NCBI GenBank assembly: GCA_016840125.1
Contig: JAEOSY010000096.1
Span: 1-17,032, forward strand
From: Candidatus Helarchaeota archaeon
Lineage (GTDB): Archaea; Asgardarchaeota; Lokiarchaeia; Helarchaeales; HEL-GB-A
Length of the DNA stretch: 17,032 bases
Reading direction: 5' to 3'
Positions within the stretch are counted from its first letter, which is position 1, and the number at the start of each line of letters is the position of its first letter. Of the stretch, positions 15,557 through 17,032 are shown piece after piece. The position numbers and the translations under genes were made by a program. Under the pieces are notes generated by a model. It had not been told where the DNA came from. It saw only the letters and a program-made list of their open reading frames with translations, and searched no databases.

Positions 15557-16254
15557 ATGATAACACCTTCAAGGATGAGATGCTCATGGTCCTACGCCAT
15601 GACTTACATAAATTGAAGCTCTCTAATGCCGTGGATCACCAACATGCCATGCCTGATGATCTCGCCCGTAAAGGCGACGGTGTGGCAGCATGGATGAGTC
15701 GTCACAGTCACAAGGTGAAATTTGAGAAAACTCATTACAGGAGTTCGTTAGTCTTTCCCGTACGCAATCTCAACAATCCCCGCCGTCTCATTAGCGAACA
15801 TCGCCAGGAAATGGAAGTTCTATTTCAAGAAGCTGACCCCTACCAACTTCAAGCGGCTATTTTGCACTCCAAACTCCTCAATTTCTACAACGAAGCCCGT
15901 GAGTTCCCCCTAACCTCCTTGAAATACCACATCCTCTTGACCTGTTCCCTCTACTACAACTTACGCAATCATATTAACTGGACGGATTTATACTTCTGCG
16001 AAAACCTCCCCGTGCAGAGCCCCTTCCAAGTCATTTATCAGGACAGTCGCCGCACGTGGGCATTGATCCCCCACCAGAAGGATCGGGGATTGGCGCGGGT
16101 GGGGGCGCGCTTCCACCGCATGTGGGACCGCCGCAGAAAATTGAGTATTGGAGGTGATCTACAAGCGTTGGATGGTATTCTCTCCAACATCGGCAGCTGG
16201 ACGGTGGCATTGACCACCCTCGAAGACTTCCTCGACTTCCACGGATTGCAGTAA
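15553..16254 (+). CDS. Unrecognised third operon protein, histidine-rich N-terminus
   Basis: A 233-residue protein I do not recognise. It overlaps the Cas5-like gene by four bases (ATGA) and is the last gene of the operon, so it is almost certainly part of the same system. The N-terminal third is rich in histidine and charge: His16-Asp17, His29-Gln-His31, Trp48, His51-Ser-His53, His61-Tyr. The middle (about residues 95-150) is probably helical (QLQAAILHSKLLNFYNEA, HILLTCSLYYNLRN). A basic stretch (RFHRMWDRRRK, about 187-197) suggests nucleic-acid contact. It has no zinc-finger cysteines like those of Csf1 and no HD, palm or glycine-rich RAMP motif. By position it may replace the missing large subunit (Cas8/Cas10/Csf1) or the small subunit Cas11; this is inference. 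No membrane segment or signal peptide is seen. Confidence 0.85.
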   Translation: MNDNTFKDEMLMVLRHDLHKLKLSNAVDHQHAMPDDLARKGDGVAAWMSRHSHKVKFEKTHYRSSLVFPVRNLNNPRRLISEHRQEMEVLFQEADPYQLQAAILHSKLLNFYNEAREFPLTSLKYHILLTCSLYYNLRNHINWTDLYFCENLPVQSPFQVIYQDSRRTWALIPHQKDRGLARVGARFHRMWDRRRKLSIGGDLQALDGILSNIGSWTVALTTLEDFLDFHGLQ

Positions 16255-16371
16255 CACACTCTCAACGTTTATGTCCTCAGCGCCGCAGTACCATCAGCCC
16301 AGGCAAAACTTTTAGTTTATGCGATGAATTGAAAGCATTAGCATAGGTATAAAAGAAATAGCATCAGTAAA

Positions 16372-16406
16372 AACCCAGTATGTAGCTTCTTCCACAGTTA
16401 CGGGTT
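16372..16406 (+). repeat. 35-base imperfect direct repeat, copy 2
   Basis: Begins AACCCAGTATGTAGC and ends AGTTACGGGTT. It is in the same orientation as copy 1 and matches it at 30 of 35 positions. Together the copies bracket the cas7-cas5-unknown operon but not the helicase-cas1 gene. They could be remnants of an attachment site, a short element or a regulatory site. Confidence 0.65.
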
Positions 16407-16461
16407 GCCATGGCGGGAACTCGAGAGTCTGGGGGATGCTGAAACGCCGCTGGAGTGGCAA
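16405..16461 (+). repeat. Imperfect inverted repeat next to repeat copy 2
   Basis: TTGCCA (16405-16410) pairs with TGGCAA (16456-16461), and an inner CGG pairs with CCG (16447-16449 region) after an internal loop. The enclosed bases include CTCGAG. It could form a structured RNA, but the pairing is short. Confidence 0.25.
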
Positions 16462-16654
16462 TGTATAGAATAAATTAAAAAGCAGAAATTAGCGCCACTT
16501 TCTTCATAATCTTTAACCTCTCACTGTATGCAGGTGTCAAATAAGAACATTTCCCTGAAAATTCTTCTATTTTTTTAAGTATGGACTTTATTATTATAGA
16601 ACTACTTCCAGTTCCTCATCTCTCTACTAATTTTCTGCCTGTTTAGTCGAGGGA

Positions 16655-17032
16655 TTAGAATCCCTGAGATATTTGTTTAATCAGTTTTTCTGTGTTTATT
16701 AAATAAAAAACGTCTGACTTCTCATCAAACCAGAATACGTATTCATCGGACCCTTGAAAATTATGAAATCCTTCGGAATTAGAATCCCCAGAAACTGAAA
16801 AGGATTGAATGGGTTCTCTGTTATCTAAGGAATAAAGTGTATAGGTTGGCGGAGTATCAGAGTCAAAATAGTTCACTTCACGGGCAAAGATTTTATCGGT
16901 GTGAACAGAAATGATTTCTATATTTTTTGGAGGATCCCATTGAAGATAATCTCCAGCTTCATCAAATATGAAGAGTTTCTCCCCCCTAAAAATAATGTTA
17001 TTTCCTTTTAAAACCGGGAATGGAAACATGTC
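16655..17032 (-). CDS. Hypothetical protein, C-terminal part (cut by window edge)
   Basis: The minus-strand frame is open from the window edge to the TAA at 16655-16657, giving at least 126 codons. An ATG at 17027-17029 exists, but the frame continues before it, so this may be an internal methionine of a longer protein. The visible part alternates short hydrophobic strands with Asp/Gly/Asn turns (GEKLFIFDEAGDYLQW, YTLYSLDNREPIQSFSV, DEYVFWFDEKSDVFYLIN), which resembles blades of a beta-propeller. No catalytic motif or membrane segment is seen. It is AT-rich like the left half of the window and convergent with the cas operon, so it probably belongs to the host background. Confidence 0.6.
   Translation of the reverse strand, partial: DMFPFPVLKGNNIIFRGEKLFIFDEAGDYLQWDPPKNIEIISVHTDKIFAREVNYFDSDTPPTYTLYSLDNREPIQSFSVSGDSNSEGFHNFQGSDEYVFWFDEKSDVFYLINTEKLIKQISQGF

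Larger units (their letters stand above)
16255..16654. other. 400-base stretch without a gene, downstream of the cas operon
   Basis: No reading frame here looks coding. It contains the second copy of the 35-base repeat (16372-16406), a partly paired segment directly after it (16405-16461) and AT-rich sequence between about 16460 and 16640. Composition shifts from the GC-richer operon toward the AT-rich background across it, so it probably contains the right border of the transferred block. No CRISPR array is present. Confidence 0.6.

Noticed and set aside
15553..16254. HD-type nuclease call for the third operon protein based on His16-Asp17
   Set aside because: The remaining HD-domain histidines and aspartate do not occur with the expected spacing.
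8528..16406. Casposon (Cas1-encoded transposon)
   Set aside because: There is no family B DNA polymerase, no terminal inverted repeats and no target duplication around the helicase-cas1 gene. The 35-base repeats are direct and exclude it.
16255..16654. A small cas2 gene after the operon
   Set aside because: No reading frame of about 80-100 codons with a Cas2-like start is present on either strand here or in 8322-8527.
13361..17032. CRISPR array
   Set aside because: I looked for regularly spaced direct repeats in all intergenic stretches. Only two copies of a 35-base imperfect repeat nearly 2.9 kb apart were found, with no repeat-spacer units.

Overview
The window looks archaeal. Its promoters have archaeal form: a TATA box with a purine-rich upstream element, about 25 bases ahead of a nearly leaderless start. 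It also carries the thiolase / HMG-CoA-synthase-type / DUF35 gene trio typical of archaea. An Asgard or related uncultivated archaeon would fit, but nothing here fixes the lineage.

Positions 1-6850 (all minus strand) are AT-rich metabolic genes. A thiolase, an HMG-CoA-synthase-like protein and a DUF35 zinc/OB protein form one tight operon. It is followed by an FAD-linked oxidase, a GlcF/HdrD-type iron-sulfur protein and a second FAD-linked oxidase that runs off the left edge. The HMG-CoA-synthase-like protein has lost the usual Cys, Glu and His active-site residues, so it should not be called a mevalonate enzyme by default. At 7146-8321 (plus) is a protein with a class III nucleotide-cyclase-like core, an N-terminal CxxC...HxxC zinc finger and a probable C-terminal winged helix.

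Positions 8528-16254 hold the striking part. On the minus strand, a single 1610-residue protein joins a Ski2/Hel308-like SF2 helicase, two similar four-cysteine modules, a zinc ribbon and a Cas1 integrase domain that keeps its Glu/His/Asp metal ligands. Diverging from it on the plus strand is a tight three-gene operon: a Cas7-family RAMP protein, a Cas5-like RAMP protein and an unrecognised 233-residue protein with a histidine-rich N-terminus. This has the shape of a minimal, type-IV-like class 1 CRISPR-Cas system whose adaptation integrase is fused to its helicase. In this window I see no CRISPR array, Cas2, Cas3 HD nuclease, Cas8/Cas10 or stand-alone Cas6. The block is more GC-rich than its neighbours (hand counts of 60-base lines: 53% and 50% inside it, 33% and 37% outside), which suggests transfer.

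The two units share a 491-base divergent control region (13361-13851). It has a TATA box for each direction, a perfect palindrome TGCGCAATTGCGCA with a related second site just upstream of the cas7 TATA box, and a long cas7 leader containing an inverted repeat. An imperfect 35-base direct repeat (30/35 identical) occurs in this control region and again downstream of the operon. The right edge (16655-17032) is the C-terminal end of an unrecognised minus-strand protein.
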